Assembly (NCBI GenBank): GCA_040007095.1
Contig: JBDTVS010000149.1
Coordinates: 4,209 to 68,208 of the forward strand
From: JBDTVS01 sp040007095
Lineage (GTDB): Bacteria; Acidobacteriota; Vicinamibacteria; Vicinamibacterales; CAVVIG01
Reading direction: 5' to 3'
DNA length: 64,000 bases
The notes below the pieces were generated by a model. That model was not told the DNA's origin and searched no databases. It was given only the letters and a program-made list of their open reading frames with translations. Numbering within the stretch: position 1 is the first letter of the stretch; every line of letters starts with the position of its first letter. Both the position numbers and the translations under genes were made by a program. Shown here piece by piece: positions 45,808 through 54,614 of this stretch.

Positions 45808-47019
45808 TCAGATGGGAAGGGGGTGTAGCGACTCGGCGGCGGGGCGGTTTGTTGTTTTCACCCGTGACACGGTCCTAACGGTTCGTGCCACGCCACTCTG
45901 CGCGGCAACCAATCCGAACAACACCCATGTGAATTTTACGGCCTCCGGGCTACCGGACAGGCCGGCTACCAGCCAGGTGAGGAGGATCACACCCCAGAGC
46001 GCCCTGTGGGGTGGTGGTGACCGATAGATGGTCCAGGCACAGGCCGTGATGAGGCCAGCGAAAAGACCCAGACCGACGATCCCGACTTCGACCAGCAACC
46101 CAAGCGTCAGGTTGTGGGCAGGCAGCCTCTTGCGAAGAAAGGGCTCGATCGCTGCGCCGGACGCGCCAAGTCCCGCACCTATGAGCGGACGTTGCACGAA
46201 AGCCTGCGATCCAGCGCTCCAGATGTCCGTCCGCCCGGACATGTTTCCGCCTCCCATCACCTCATCCGTAATCCCGAGAATTCGCTGCAGGTTGGCCCGA
46301 GGCACGATTGCCGTTGCGGATACTGCGCCGAGGATCAGCATCGCACCGACGAGCGCGTAGGTCCGCAGCGATTGGCGGGGAAGAGTGAGCGGGATGATTG
46401 AACAAGCCACAACTCCAGCCACCACGGCTCCGCGTGTCGCGGTCAGCATGAGCCCGACCGGCGCCGCCACGAAGTAGATCACTCCCGCGACCCGGAGGAT
46501 GCCGCGGCGATGCATGATCAGGTGCCAGGCGATAGGCAGCCCGAGGACCAGATACAGTCCAGCCTGGTCGGCGTTGAAGCCGCTGCCGGTGAAGCGGCTT
46601 TCATACCTGTTGATACTAATACCGAGTCTGAAGTTGTTGAAAATGCTCACCAGGGGCACGAACAAACCGAGGCAGGTGGCGCCAAGCAGCGGTTGGATCT
46701 CTTCTCTTGTGCGGACGAACTCTCGAATCACCCAGACGCTGGCGACGAACTGCGCGAGCGTGATGGCGGCAACGACCGTGGTCTCGTAAGAAATGGTCCA
46801 CAACAGCGACAGAGTGCCCCACACACTGAACGCGATCGACAACACCAGGACACCATCTGGTCTTCGGAAGCGCCCCTGCATCACGATCGTCAGGAGCGCC
46901 ACGCCGACCAGAGCCAATCCGAAAACGCGGCTGACGGAGCCGACGATCGGAAGTGGGAAATTGTCCCACGGCACCGTGAACACAAATGCCCAGAGCAGGT
47001 ATCGGGTGAGTCTACGCAT
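45808..47019 (-). CDS. O-antigen ligase/polymerase family membrane protein (Wzy/WaaL-like)
   Basis: 403 residues with about eleven hydrophobic segments. Family marks are the Arg-containing loop YESRFTGSGFNADQAGLYLV, the LTATRGAVVAGVVACSI motif, and the large periplasmic loop with SGRTDIWSAGSQAFVQRPLI, GAGLGASG and LPAHNLTLGLLVEVGIVGLG. In an exopolysaccharide operon with Wza and Wzc-type proteins it is most likely the Wzy polymerase. A ligase cannot be excluded by sequence. Confidence 0.88.
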   Translation of the reverse strand: MRRLTRYLLWAFVFTVPWDNFPLPIVGSVSRVFGLALVGVALLTIVMQGRFRRPDGVLVLSIAFSVWGTLSLLWTISYETTVVAAITLAQFVASVWVIREFVRTREEIQPLLGATCLGLFVPLVSIFNNFRLGISINRYESRFTGSGFNADQAGLYLVLGLPIAWHLIMHRRGILRVAGVIYFVAAPVGLMLTATRGAVVAGVVACSIIPLTLPRQSLRTYALVGAMLILGAVSATAIVPRANLQRILGITDEVMGGGNMSGRTDIWSAGSQAFVQRPLIGAGLGASGAAIEPFLRKRLPAHNLTLGLLVEVGIVGLGLFAGLITACAWTIYRSPPPHRALWGVILLTWLVAGLSGSPEAVKFTWVLFGLVAAQSGVARTVRTVSRVKTTNRPAAESLHPLPI

Positions 47020-47070
47020 TGAACCTGAAAGCTCTTCGAGACAGAGTGAGTGTTGCGCCAGCTCTCGATC

Positions 47071-48081
47071 TCATGAGGCTGCCGAATCCTTGGGTGTGTT
47101 CGGTAGCAGGTTCGCCGGCGACGTTGGTCGATGGGGAGTCTCGGCGAACCATGCTTCAGGACCAAACCCCAGGCTCCGCGCCGCGAGGCGTTTGCACCGG
47201 GCCACTTGATCGAACCACGAGATCGGCAGGTAAGCGGCCAGCAGCAGCAAGTACGTCACCGGCGCAAACGGGTTGGCGCCAAGCGATTCCAGATAGTAGC
47301 GGCGAGCGAGCCGGGCGTTGCGACATGCACGGTGTTGCCGCCAGCCGCTCTCGCGCAGGAAGAGGTGCAGCACACCGTGCCGAATCATCTTCTCTCTGTG
47401 CTTGCGGCAATAGAGCTCGCGGCCCCGAATGCTGCCGGACACGTTGGTCGTGATCCTGCCGCTGTCGCTGCCGTTGGAGATTCTGACGAGCGGGGCGGGA
47501 ACGATATCGGCACTGAACTGTTCGCAAACTCTCAGCCACAGGTCCAGGTCCTGACACGAGGGCAGGCTTTCGTCGAAGCCGTCGACAGCCTCCAGGGCGC
47601 TCCGGCGTACCATGCCGAGTGATGTTTCGCCGACGACGTTGTCGGTCAACAGTGCCAGCGACAGATCGACCCGCCGGCGCGGGATGTGCCGACTTACGCT
47701 GCCATCGGGAAATACCCGCTCGGCTCCGGTGTAGACGAGTCCTACCTGGTCACTGGAACGCTCGAACACTTCCAGTTGCTGGGCCAACTTTGTCGGCAGC
47801 CATTCGTCATCCGAATCGAGAAAGGCGACGTATGGTGCCGAACTGGCTCTGATTCCGGTATTCCTGGCCGCACTCCCGCCACGGTTCCGACCGTGACGAA
47901 TCAGCCTGATCCGTGGGTCGGCGAGCGCCTCGACGGCCGCCGGGGTGGCGTCCGTCGACCCATCGTCCACGACGATGATCTCGAAGTCCTGGTAGGTCTG
48001 TCCCAGCACACTGTCGATCGCGCGGCGGACCGCCGCCGGCCGATTGAAGACCGGGATGACGACGCTTACGTTCGGGGACAT
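47071..48081 (-). CDS. Family 2 glycosyltransferase
   Basis: 336 residues. Core motifs are VSVVIPVFNRPAAVRRAIDS, IIVVDDGSTDATPAAVEALA and PYVAFLDSDDEWLP (DxD). The C-terminal region has a single hydrophobic stretch (VTYLLLLAAYLPISW) that could anchor it. ATG 48081 is the correct start; the open frame to 48198 overlaps the SGNH gene and lacks homology. It is separated from that gene by 7 bp. Confidence 0.9.
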   Translation of the reverse strand: MSPNVSVVIPVFNRPAAVRRAIDSVLGQTYQDFEIIVVDDGSTDATPAAVEALADPRIRLIRHGRNRGGSAARNTGIRASSAPYVAFLDSDDEWLPTKLAQQLEVFERSSDQVGLVYTGAERVFPDGSVSRHIPRRRVDLSLALLTDNVVGETSLGMVRRSALEAVDGFDESLPSCQDLDLWLRVCEQFSADIVPAPLVRISNGSDSGRITTNVSGSIRGRELYCRKHREKMIRHGVLHLFLRESGWRQHRACRNARLARRYYLESLGANPFAPVTYLLLLAAYLPISWFDQVARCKRLAARSLGFGPEAWFAETPHRPTSPANLLPNTPKDSAAS

Positions 48082-48088
48082 GAGCGAT

Positions 48089-49204
48089 TCATCTCGAAAC
48101 CGCGGTTGATTCGTCGAGCCTCGCCAGTCGGTCGATGGCAAGCATCGAGTGCGACTCCGACGCGACCCCCTCGATAGCTCCTGACCTGAACGACTCATAG
48201 ACGCGGCCGAGCACGTCGGCCGTCCGGCGATGCCCCCGGGCGTTCCAATGAAGACCTTCGATCGGCTTGTAGTCGGATGCCGACAGGTGATCTTTCCCGA
48301 CGATGATGGGGACGCCGTGTCGCTTGCAACTCTCGGCGATCCGCTTGTCGGGGAGGTCGACGTCGCAAGCGTCGGGGTTACCGCTCAGGGCAGCCAGATT
48401 TGCGCGACTCTCGACCGTCAGCTGTGTCGGATCCGGGACAGTCATGAGGACCAATTGGGCCCCCACGAGACTGCATGCCGCGGCGGCCCTGCCGATGAGG
48501 TAGTCGCTGCCGGCGTAGGTTCTGTCGGCGATCGGGCCAGGTACACAAAGATAAGGCAGGATCCGCTTTCTGCCGCTGCCCCACACTGAGGACAGCCACG
48601 GTGACGGTCCGACGTGGTCCTGTGCAATCTCCCATCCCTCATGTTGCCGGGACGGTCGCACGAATGGCGATCGGTAGCTAGTCATCGCGGGGGCGAGATT
48701 GTCCTCGAGGTCGTTCTCAAGGCATATGAACCACACGACGAGCTTCCCTTTGAGCCGCTCGGCGAATTGTTCCATGAGGAGCACGGGCTGAACCATGCTG
48801 TACCCAGGTGCCCCAATCCCCTTGATTGTCAACTTCGGATTCAGATCGGCGAAGCTCTTGCCTGTGTCGATCCCATAGCCGAACGCGAACGAATCGCCGA
48901 TGACCACCATCGAGCTGTCGTCGAGCGCCCGTGTGCCTTGCCAGCCTTCCTGGTCGGTGACGATGTGGAAGACATCGTCGCGCTGGGCCAGGTAGTTCAC
49001 GTCCAGGTTCGGGCGTGGCCGCCACCCGAGCTTCTGATCGAAGGTCATCAGGTCTGTCCAGGGCACGAAGCGCGGCTCCATCAGCCGGCCGAGCGCACGT
49101 ACGGATGTGGCGAACAGCCACGCCGCTCCGGTCAGCAGGACCACGGGCAGCAGCAGGACCCAGGACAGCAGCGCTGTCACGGCTGTAATAAGCACTCGAA
49201 TCAT
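48089..49204 (-). CDS. Membrane-anchored SGNH-type protein
   Basis: 371 residues. An N-terminal membrane helix (AVTALLSWVLLLPVVLLTGA) is followed by an extracytoplasmic SGNH fold: SSMVVIGDSFAFGYGIDTGK (GDS), IGAPGYSMVQ, CLENDLEDNL (block III Asn present) and GLHWNARGHRRTA (His block). All four blocks look intact, unlike the relative at 1336-2832. Such proteins add or remove acyl groups on periplasmic polymer. It lies between the GT2 and the membrane protein of the carbamoyltransferase group. Confidence 0.75.
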   Translation of the reverse strand: MIRVLITAVTALLSWVLLLPVVLLTGAAWLFATSVRALGRLMEPRFVPWTDLMTFDQKLGWRPRPNLDVNYLAQRDDVFHIVTDQEGWQGTRALDDSSMVVIGDSFAFGYGIDTGKSFADLNPKLTIKGIGAPGYSMVQPVLLMEQFAERLKGKLVVWFICLENDLEDNLAPAMTSYRSPFVRPSRQHEGWEIAQDHVGPSPWLSSVWGSGRKRILPYLCVPGPIADRTYAGSDYLIGRAAAACSLVGAQLVLMTVPDPTQLTVESRANLAALSGNPDACDVDLPDKRIAESCKRHGVPIIVGKDHLSASDYKPIEGLHWNARGHRRTADVLGRVYESFRSGAIEGVASESHSMLAIDRLARLDESTAVSR

Positions 49205-49267
49205 GGTTTTTCTACGCTTTGACGCAACGTATTAGCGAGCAGGACAGGGACAGGGACTCGCGTCATA

Positions 49268-49837
49268 TCAATACAACGTGTAGGTGCTCGAAGGCAGAGC
49301 GCTCTCTTGTCCTTCTTTCCGCAACAGCATCAGTAGCAGCATGACAGGGAGCAAGCTCACCTGCCAGGCATTCCCCCGGAGCCCGGCGGAGGCGAGCAGT
49401 TCGCGCCCCCACCAGCCACCCTGCGCGGACGGCCGATTGCAACCCGCGAACGTCTGCTCGTGACGCGCTCTTGAAATCCAACGCGAGGTCTCGCCATTAC
49501 GGAGGTCGAGATCCAGCGCCGAGCCGGTCCGGCCCACGCCCGAAAAGAGCAGGTAGTAGCCAACCTTCAAGACATACGCGCGAAGGACGGCGGCACCAGA
49601 CTCGGCGCACCTGTTCCACACTCTCACGCCGAGCCGGAACCACGGCGGCCAGACGAGACCGGGGAGCGGCAGGGCGAGCGCTGCGACTCCCCAGGCCCAC
49701 GGCATCGGGGCGCCGAATGTGTCTGCCGCCAACCCCACCGCGAGTGAGAAGACGGCCGTTGTGATGATCCAGAGCGCGCGGATGTCGGCGCGGCGGAACG
49801 AGACGGTCAATGGTGGCTGCGGCTTAGTCAAGGGCAC
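49268..49837 (-). CDS. Hypothetical membrane protein next to the carbamoyltransferase
   Basis: 189 residues, starting at GTG 49837 and overlapping the carbamoyltransferase end by 14 bp, so translationally coupled. It has two adjacent N-terminal hydrophobic segments (IITTAVFSLAVGLA, WGVAALALPLPGLVW), a third region (VLKVGYYLLFSGVG), and a C-terminal VSLLPVMLLLMLLR. Small membrane proteins of the SxtJ and DUF5989 kind commonly accompany carbamoyltransferases in glycan loci, and this may be a merged or diverged form. That is inference, and no family was recognised. Confidence 0.6.
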   Translation of the reverse strand: MPLTKPQPPLTVSFRRADIRALWIITTAVFSLAVGLAADTFGAPMPWAWGVAALALPLPGLVWPPWFRLGVRVWNRCAESGAAVLRAYVLKVGYYLLFSGVGRTGSALDLDLRNGETSRWISRARHEQTFAGCNRPSAQGGWWGRELLASAGLRGNAWQVSLLPVMLLLMLLRKEGQESALPSSTYTLY

Positions 49838-51680
49838 CGGAGTATTGCTTTCTGTAGTCGTCGATATTGGGAATGAGGCTGAAGGTCTGGGCGTTTTTCA
49901 ACAGAATGTGGTCTTCCAGTACAAGACAGTCCATGTCGGTCGCCATGAAGCAGCGATAGGCATCGTCAGGCGTGCAGACGATCGGCTCGCCGCGGATGTT
50001 GAAGCTGGTATTGACGATCACAGGGCAGTCGGTCAGCGCGTGGAAGTGGCGCATGAGCCGGTAATAGCGGCCGTGACGCCCCTCGTCCACGGTCTGGATT
50101 CGCGCCGAATAGTCGACGTGGGTCACCGCCGGCACTGTCGATCGCTTTACCGATACCCGAACCCTGAGATCCGGATTCTCCATGTCCTGGCGATCTCTAT
50201 CGGTCAGTTGCGTCCGCCATGTGCTCAGCACAGGCGCTACGAAGAGCATGTAGGGGCTCTCCTCGTCGGGGCGCATCTCAAAGTATTCGTGCGCATGCTC
50301 CCGGAGGATGCACGGCGCAAACGGACGGAACGATTCCCGAAACTTGATGCTGACGTTCATCTTCTGCTGCATGCGCGGCGAGCGCGCGTCGCCGATGATG
50401 CTCCGACAGCCCAGGGCACGTGGACCGAACTCCATTCGACCTTGGAACCATCCGACGACCTTCTCCTCCGCCATCAGACGCGCGACCCGATCCAGGAGCG
50501 TCTCCTCGTCGGGAATGTGCTCGTAGGCGGCCCCCATGGAATCCAGGAAGAGGCCGATGTCGTCGTTCGAGAATTTCGGGCCGAGCAGGGAACCGCTTTG
50601 AGCGTCGGGAAACTGCGGCTGCCTCGGCTGGTTCATCTCGCGGTGCCACACCAGGAGGGCGGCGCCGAGCGCGCCACCGGCGTCGCCGGCGGCCGGTTGA
50701 ATCCAGATATTCTCGAACGGCCCTTCACGTCGGAGGCGCCCGTTCGCCACGCAGTTGAGCGCTACGCCTCCGGCCATGACGAGGTTGGGCGTCTTGGTCT
50801 CACTGTGGAGATGCCGAGCCGCGGCGAGCATGGCGTCTTCGCACACCACCTGGATGGAGGCGGCAAGGTCCATTTCCTTGGCCGTGATCAGCGCTTCGGG
50901 CTCCCGCGGAGGCCCCCCGAACAACTCATGGAACCGGGGCGACGTCATCGTGAGCCCCTGGCCATAGTGGAAGTAGCTCATGTCCATCCAGATCGATCCG
51001 TCGGCCATGAGCTTGATGAGCCGATCCCGGATCAGATCGACGTACCGAGGCTTCCCGTATGGTGCCAGACCCATCAGTTTGTATTCGCCCGAGTTCACCC
51101 GGAATCCCGCGTAGTGGGTGAAGGCCGAATACAGCATGCCGAGCGAGTGCGGAAACCGCTGCTCGTGACTCAGAACGAGCTGGTTGCCGTGGCCTGTCCC
51201 GAACGTGCTGGTGCTCCATTCGCCGACGGCATCCACGGTCAGAATCGCCGCCTCGGAAAACGGCGACGGGAAGAAGGCGCTCGCGGCGTGCGACTCATGG
51301 TGATCGACGAAGTACACGTCTCCGGAGAACCCAGGGAGCGCCGTACGGACCCGGGACGGCAATTGGAGCTTGAGCTCCGCCCAGGTCGGCATCGCCTCCT
51401 CGAACAACGCAAACCCACGAGGAGCAAATTCCGAAAACGTCTCGACGAGCCGGTCCCATTTCACCAGCGGCCGTTCGTAGAACGCGACCGCCGTCAGATC
51501 GCCAGCACTGATCCCCGCCTCGCTCAGACAGAATGCCGCTGCGTTGGTGGGAAACGCCGGGTCGTGCTTGCGTCGCGTGAACCGCTCTTCCTGCGCCGCT
51601 GCGACGATCGTGCCGTCGCGGAGTAGAGCTGCCGCCGAATCATGATAGAAGGCCGAGAGGCCCAGGATATTTACAGACAC
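49824..51680 (-). CDS. NodU/CmcH family carbamoyltransferase
   Basis: 618 residues. The N-terminal Kae1-like domain begins VNILGLSAFYHDSAAALL and has VYFVDHHESHAASAFFPSPF with the metal-binding histidines. The C-terminal carbamoyl-transfer domain has GWFQGRMEFGPRALGCRSII and VNTSFNIRGEPIVCTPDDAY. It would O-carbamoylate a sugar. GTG 51680 is the start: GAGGAA lies three bases upstream, and the longer open frame to 51752 overlaps the VanZ gene. It lies 7 bp after the VanZ stop. Confidence 0.94.
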   Translation of the reverse strand: MSVNILGLSAFYHDSAAALLRDGTIVAAAQEERFTRRKHDPAFPTNAAAFCLSEAGISAGDLTAVAFYERPLVKWDRLVETFSEFAPRGFALFEEAMPTWAELKLQLPSRVRTALPGFSGDVYFVDHHESHAASAFFPSPFSEAAILTVDAVGEWSTSTFGTGHGNQLVLSHEQRFPHSLGMLYSAFTHYAGFRVNSGEYKLMGLAPYGKPRYVDLIRDRLIKLMADGSIWMDMSYFHYGQGLTMTSPRFHELFGGPPREPEALITAKEMDLAASIQVVCEDAMLAAARHLHSETKTPNLVMAGGVALNCVANGRLRREGPFENIWIQPAAGDAGGALGAALLVWHREMNQPRQPQFPDAQSGSLLGPKFSNDDIGLFLDSMGAAYEHIPDEETLLDRVARLMAEEKVVGWFQGRMEFGPRALGCRSIIGDARSPRMQQKMNVSIKFRESFRPFAPCILREHAHEYFEMRPDEESPYMLFVAPVLSTWRTQLTDRDRQDMENPDLRVRVSVKRSTVPAVTHVDYSARIQTVDEGRHGRYYRLMRHFHALTDCPVIVNTSFNIRGEPIVCTPDDAYRCFMATDMDCLVLEDHILLKNAQTFSLIPNIDDYRKQYSGALD

Positions 51681-51683
51681 TGC

Positions 51684-51689
51684 TTCCTC
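51684..51689 (-). promoter_or_regulatory. Ribosome binding site for a GTG start
   Basis: GAGGAA on the minus strand precedes GTG 51680 by three bases and settles the carbamoyltransferase start. Confidence 0.55.
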
Positions 51690-53247
51690 AGAATGTCGCG
51701 CCGCTGATGCCTTCAGCGGGGCTAGAATTCCAGTGCGCTGCGTTGAGCGCAACGCGGGCGCCTTTCGACGGGCGCCATGGCATGTTGGCGCTGGTAAAGA
51801 TCACATTGAAGACCGCGAGCACCGCGGTTCCCACGGCGGCGGTTCGAGCGACGTCGGCCCAGGCGAAGGCGCCGCCGCTCACCCCGACGGTCGTCGTCTC
51901 GAGCAGCACGGCGAACGCGATCACCCAGGCGGCGCTGAACATGCGCCGCTCACGGATCGTCTTGCCGAGCAGGCCGATCAGCCCTCCCGGAATCAGGGAC
52001 AGCGCGGCTACGTATGCCAGCTCGTACCGATCGAGTTGGTCGGGAAGGACGTGCAGACTGTCAATCGCGAGCGCGAGGCTGGCTCCGGGTGTCAGCTTCG
52101 TGCTCGAAACGGCATCGCCATGGGCCGTGGCGACGAGCAGCGTGGCCCCGTCGTAGGTGGCCAGAATGTCGCGGACATGCCGATCCTTGAACACCCCCGG
52201 GACGTAGATTTCGAGCGGATACCCGTTGAGGCCGGTGTCGGGTGTTCGCAGGCGAAACACCAAATCGCTGCCCTGCTGACCCATCGTGAAGTTTCGCAGG
52301 AATGGGCTGACCGAGTTCGACACAATCCGTGCCGGGCCGTCCTGGTCGATGTCGTCGGTGGCGCAGGTGATGTGCAGGGTAAACGCGTTGGTCTTCTGGA
52401 GGCGCCTGGCCAGCTCCGATGCCGGTCCCGCACTTTGCAGCCAGGACGTGCCGGCCAGCTGCACGCCGACCTGACCATGTGCGCTCTGGGGCTCCGTCCA
52501 CTCGAGGCCGGGCAGACTGCCGGACGCGTCGTTGTACGACGCCCCCCCGTTGAAAGCGAACGTGGCGATCCGTGCTCCAGGCAACGCGACCGACTCGCCT
52601 GCGGAAAACCGGCGCACGGCATCAGCCGGTGTCGCGGCATCGGTGATGTCGAGTGCCACCACACGACCTCGCCAGGGGCGGTCTCCGGTGTATTCGTTGC
52701 CGATCAACAGCGGATACTTCGGATCCCAGTTGCTCAGGCGCGTTCCCGCCTGCAGCGTTGCCGAGACCAGCAACGCCACACACAGAAAGCCTCCCATCAA
52801 GACGCCAAGCGTGACCGGCGAGGTCCCGGCCCGCATCCGATTGAGACGTTCCTCCGCAGCCGTTCCCCATCGGCGGTCCGCAGCCACTCCGATCATCGAG
52901 CCGACCGTGTTCGCCAGCAGATCGATGAGCGACGAGTCCCTGGTTGGCAAGAACGCCTGGAGGCACTCGATGGTCAGCGAGATCGACAGGCCCGCCATGC
53001 CGGCCAGGATCACGACCGGGAGCACCTTGTCGGATCGACGCCGCGCCTCGTGGTACAGCAGCCCGCCCAATGGCATGAACAGGAGCATGTTGAACACGAA
53101 GTGAACCGGATCGCGCTCGAACGCGCCGTACGCGAGCGGCCTGAGACCGTGCTCTCCGCCGTCCGCGGCAAAGCCAAATGGCGCGAGGGTCCCTGCAACC
53201 ACGCACAGGAGCCAGAGCATGAGGAGTCGGGAGCTGACAGAGCGCAT
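51688..53247 (-). CDS. VanZ family membrane protein with internal LamG-like domain
   Basis: 519 residues. The N-terminal 130 are VanZ-like with four hydrophobic segments (HFVFNMLLFMPLGGLLYHEA, ECLQAFLPTRDSSLIDLLAN). A periplasmic region of about 200 residues resembles a concanavalin/LamG-like fold (NAFTLHITCATDDIDQDGPA, ILATYDGATLLVATAHGD). Three or more C-terminal membrane segments follow. VanZ-LamG proteins occur in exosortase-linked exopolysaccharide loci; their role is unsettled. ATG 53247 gives a 10-bp gap to the upstream gene, whereas TTG 53265 would overlap it. Confidence 0.82.
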   Translation of the reverse strand: MRSVSSRLLMLWLLCVVAGTLAPFGFAADGGEHGLRPLAYGAFERDPVHFVFNMLLFMPLGGLLYHEARRRSDKVLPVVILAGMAGLSISLTIECLQAFLPTRDSSLIDLLANTVGSMIGVAADRRWGTAAEERLNRMRAGTSPVTLGVLMGGFLCVALLVSATLQAGTRLSNWDPKYPLLIGNEYTGDRPWRGRVVALDITDAATPADAVRRFSAGESVALPGARIATFAFNGGASYNDASGSLPGLEWTEPQSAHGQVGVQLAGTSWLQSAGPASELARRLQKTNAFTLHITCATDDIDQDGPARIVSNSVSPFLRNFTMGQQGSDLVFRLRTPDTGLNGYPLEIYVPGVFKDRHVRDILATYDGATLLVATAHGDAVSSTKLTPGASLALAIDSLHVLPDQLDRYELAYVAALSLIPGGLIGLLGKTIRERRMFSAAWVIAFAVLLETTTVGVSGGAFAWADVARTAAVGTAVLAVFNVIFTSANMPWRPSKGARVALNAAHWNSSPAEGISGATF

Positions 53248-53257
53248 GGGTTCGAGT

Positions 53258-54367
53258 CTAGACAACGGGCGCGGCCAGGCGATTGTCGTGTTCGGCTTCG
53301 GCGGCGACGTCGAGCGGATGCTTATCCGTCCATTCGAGCGTCCGGTTCAAGAGACCGCGGGCCATCAAGTCGGACAGCACGCGCAGACGCATGAGCGAAG
53401 AGTTGCGAAAGTCCTGGTCGTGGAAGTGCATCGCCGCCAGACCGTTGCGCAGGGCATCGATGGTGCCGATGAGGTCCGCCTGCGGCTGATGCGCCGGCGC
53501 CAGCGACTGGAACAGCGAAAAATCCACGCGGTAGGACCTCTTGTCCGGAGGCGCCGCCTCGTTGATCGACACCTCGGTGCCCGGAATCGCCTGCGCGACG
53601 GCCCGTGCAAGCTCCTGGACCTGATAGTTCCAGGCGTTGGTCCCCGCGTTGACGATCAGGAAGTCTCCACCCGCTTCGACGTCGCGGCCGAGGGCCCACT
53701 CAATCGCGAGTGCCATGTCCTTGACGTTGATGAGCGGCCTCCAGGGCGTGCCGTCGCTCAGTACGGTGATGCGGCCAGCCGACAGCGCGCAGGCGACGAA
53801 GTCGTTCAGCACGAGATCCAGGCGTAACCGGTCGCTCATCCCGCACGCGGTCGCGAACCGCAGGCAGGACACACGAAACGTGGATCCGGCCAGTTCCTTC
53901 AGCCCCTGCTCGGTGAGCACCTTGGACTTCGCGTACGCGGTCAGTGGATCGACGGCCGACCGTTCGGTGCGCGGCTGATCGTCCGCCGCACCGTACACGC
54001 TGCAGCTCGACGCGAAGACGAAATAGCGGACACCGGCGGCCTTTGCCTGGCGCGCCAGCTCGACGCCCGCGCGATGGTTGACGTCGAGGGTCACGTCCTC
54101 GAAGGCGTTGCCCATGGGGTCGTTGGAAATCGCCGCCAGATGGACAATCGCGTCGACGCCATTGAGGAGCCCCGACGGAAGGTTCCGGATGTCCGCATAA
54201 TACTGAGCGTCCAGCAGCGCTTCCGGCACACGACAGGCATCGGTCAGACAATGGGCGAAATAGCCGACGTCCACGCCGACGAGGGACGCATCCGGATAGC
54301 GCCGTCGCAGTTGGCGGGTAACCCAAGGCCCGACGTACCCCAGGTTGCCGGTGATCAGTATCTTCAT
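53258..54367 (-). CDS. Extended SDR, NAD-dependent epimerase/dehydratase
   Basis: 369 residues. KILITGNLGYVGPWVTRQLR is the NAD site, IVHLAAISNDPMGNAFED the SDR4-type strand, and YAKSK the active-site YxxxK at about residue 150. PWRPLINVKDMALAIEWALG is typical of the substrate domain. It may produce a keto or epimerised nucleotide sugar for the exopolysaccharide. Whether it could serve as the CDP-glucose dehydratase missing from the left-hand sugar set cannot be decided. ATG 54367 is preferred over the open frame to 54415. Confidence 0.88.
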   Translation of the reverse strand: MKILITGNLGYVGPWVTRQLRRRYPDASLVGVDVGYFAHCLTDACRVPEALLDAQYYADIRNLPSGLLNGVDAIVHLAAISNDPMGNAFEDVTLDVNHRAGVELARQAKAAGVRYFVFASSCSVYGAADDQPRTERSAVDPLTAYAKSKVLTEQGLKELAGSTFRVSCLRFATACGMSDRLRLDLVLNDFVACALSAGRITVLSDGTPWRPLINVKDMALAIEWALGRDVEAGGDFLIVNAGTNAWNYQVQELARAVAQAIPGTEVSINEAAPPDKRSYRVDFSLFQSLAPAHQPQADLIGTIDALRNGLAAMHFHDQDFRNSSLMRLRVLSDLMARGLLNRTLEWTDKHPLDVAAEAEHDNRLAAPVV

Positions 54368-54563
54368 GCGTGCTTTACTCCGTTCGATGTGTGGACGACG
54401 CGACGCGATTGACATTTCGTGACCTCGCAGCGCACAAACGCAAGGCCCGTCGAGCAGATGACGCGTGCGGCTGGGTCGGATTCGCCTGGATTCCAGGCCG
54501 GACCAGAGACAGCTTCGCCCGTACGGTCCCGCGTCGACATGTTTTCCCGGTCCTGGTGAGTTG

Positions 54564-54592
54564 GACGATCCGCGCGTGGTGCGCGGATCGTC
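54564..54592 (-). terminator. Perfect 12-bp stem hairpin between kinase and SDR genes
   Basis: GACGATCCGCGC (54564-54575) pairs fully with GCGCGGATCGTC (54581-54592) around a 5-base loop. It lies just downstream of the autokinase stop at 54615. No T-run follows in either direction, so it is not a classical intrinsic terminator. It may be an attenuator or an RNA processing/stability element separating the export genes from the synthesis genes. Confidence 0.5.
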
Positions 54593-54614
54593 TACGGGTC
54601 GTTCTATGGAGCGT

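Noticed and set aside
49719..51626. 635-residue plus-strand open frame
   Set aside because: It is the antisense shadow of the carbamoyltransferase; the composition is Arg/His/Gln-rich with no domain, typical of GC-rich antisense frames.
51733..53394. 553-residue plus-strand open frame
   Set aside because: Antisense to the VanZ-LamG gene, rich in Arg, Gln and His, no recognisable motif.
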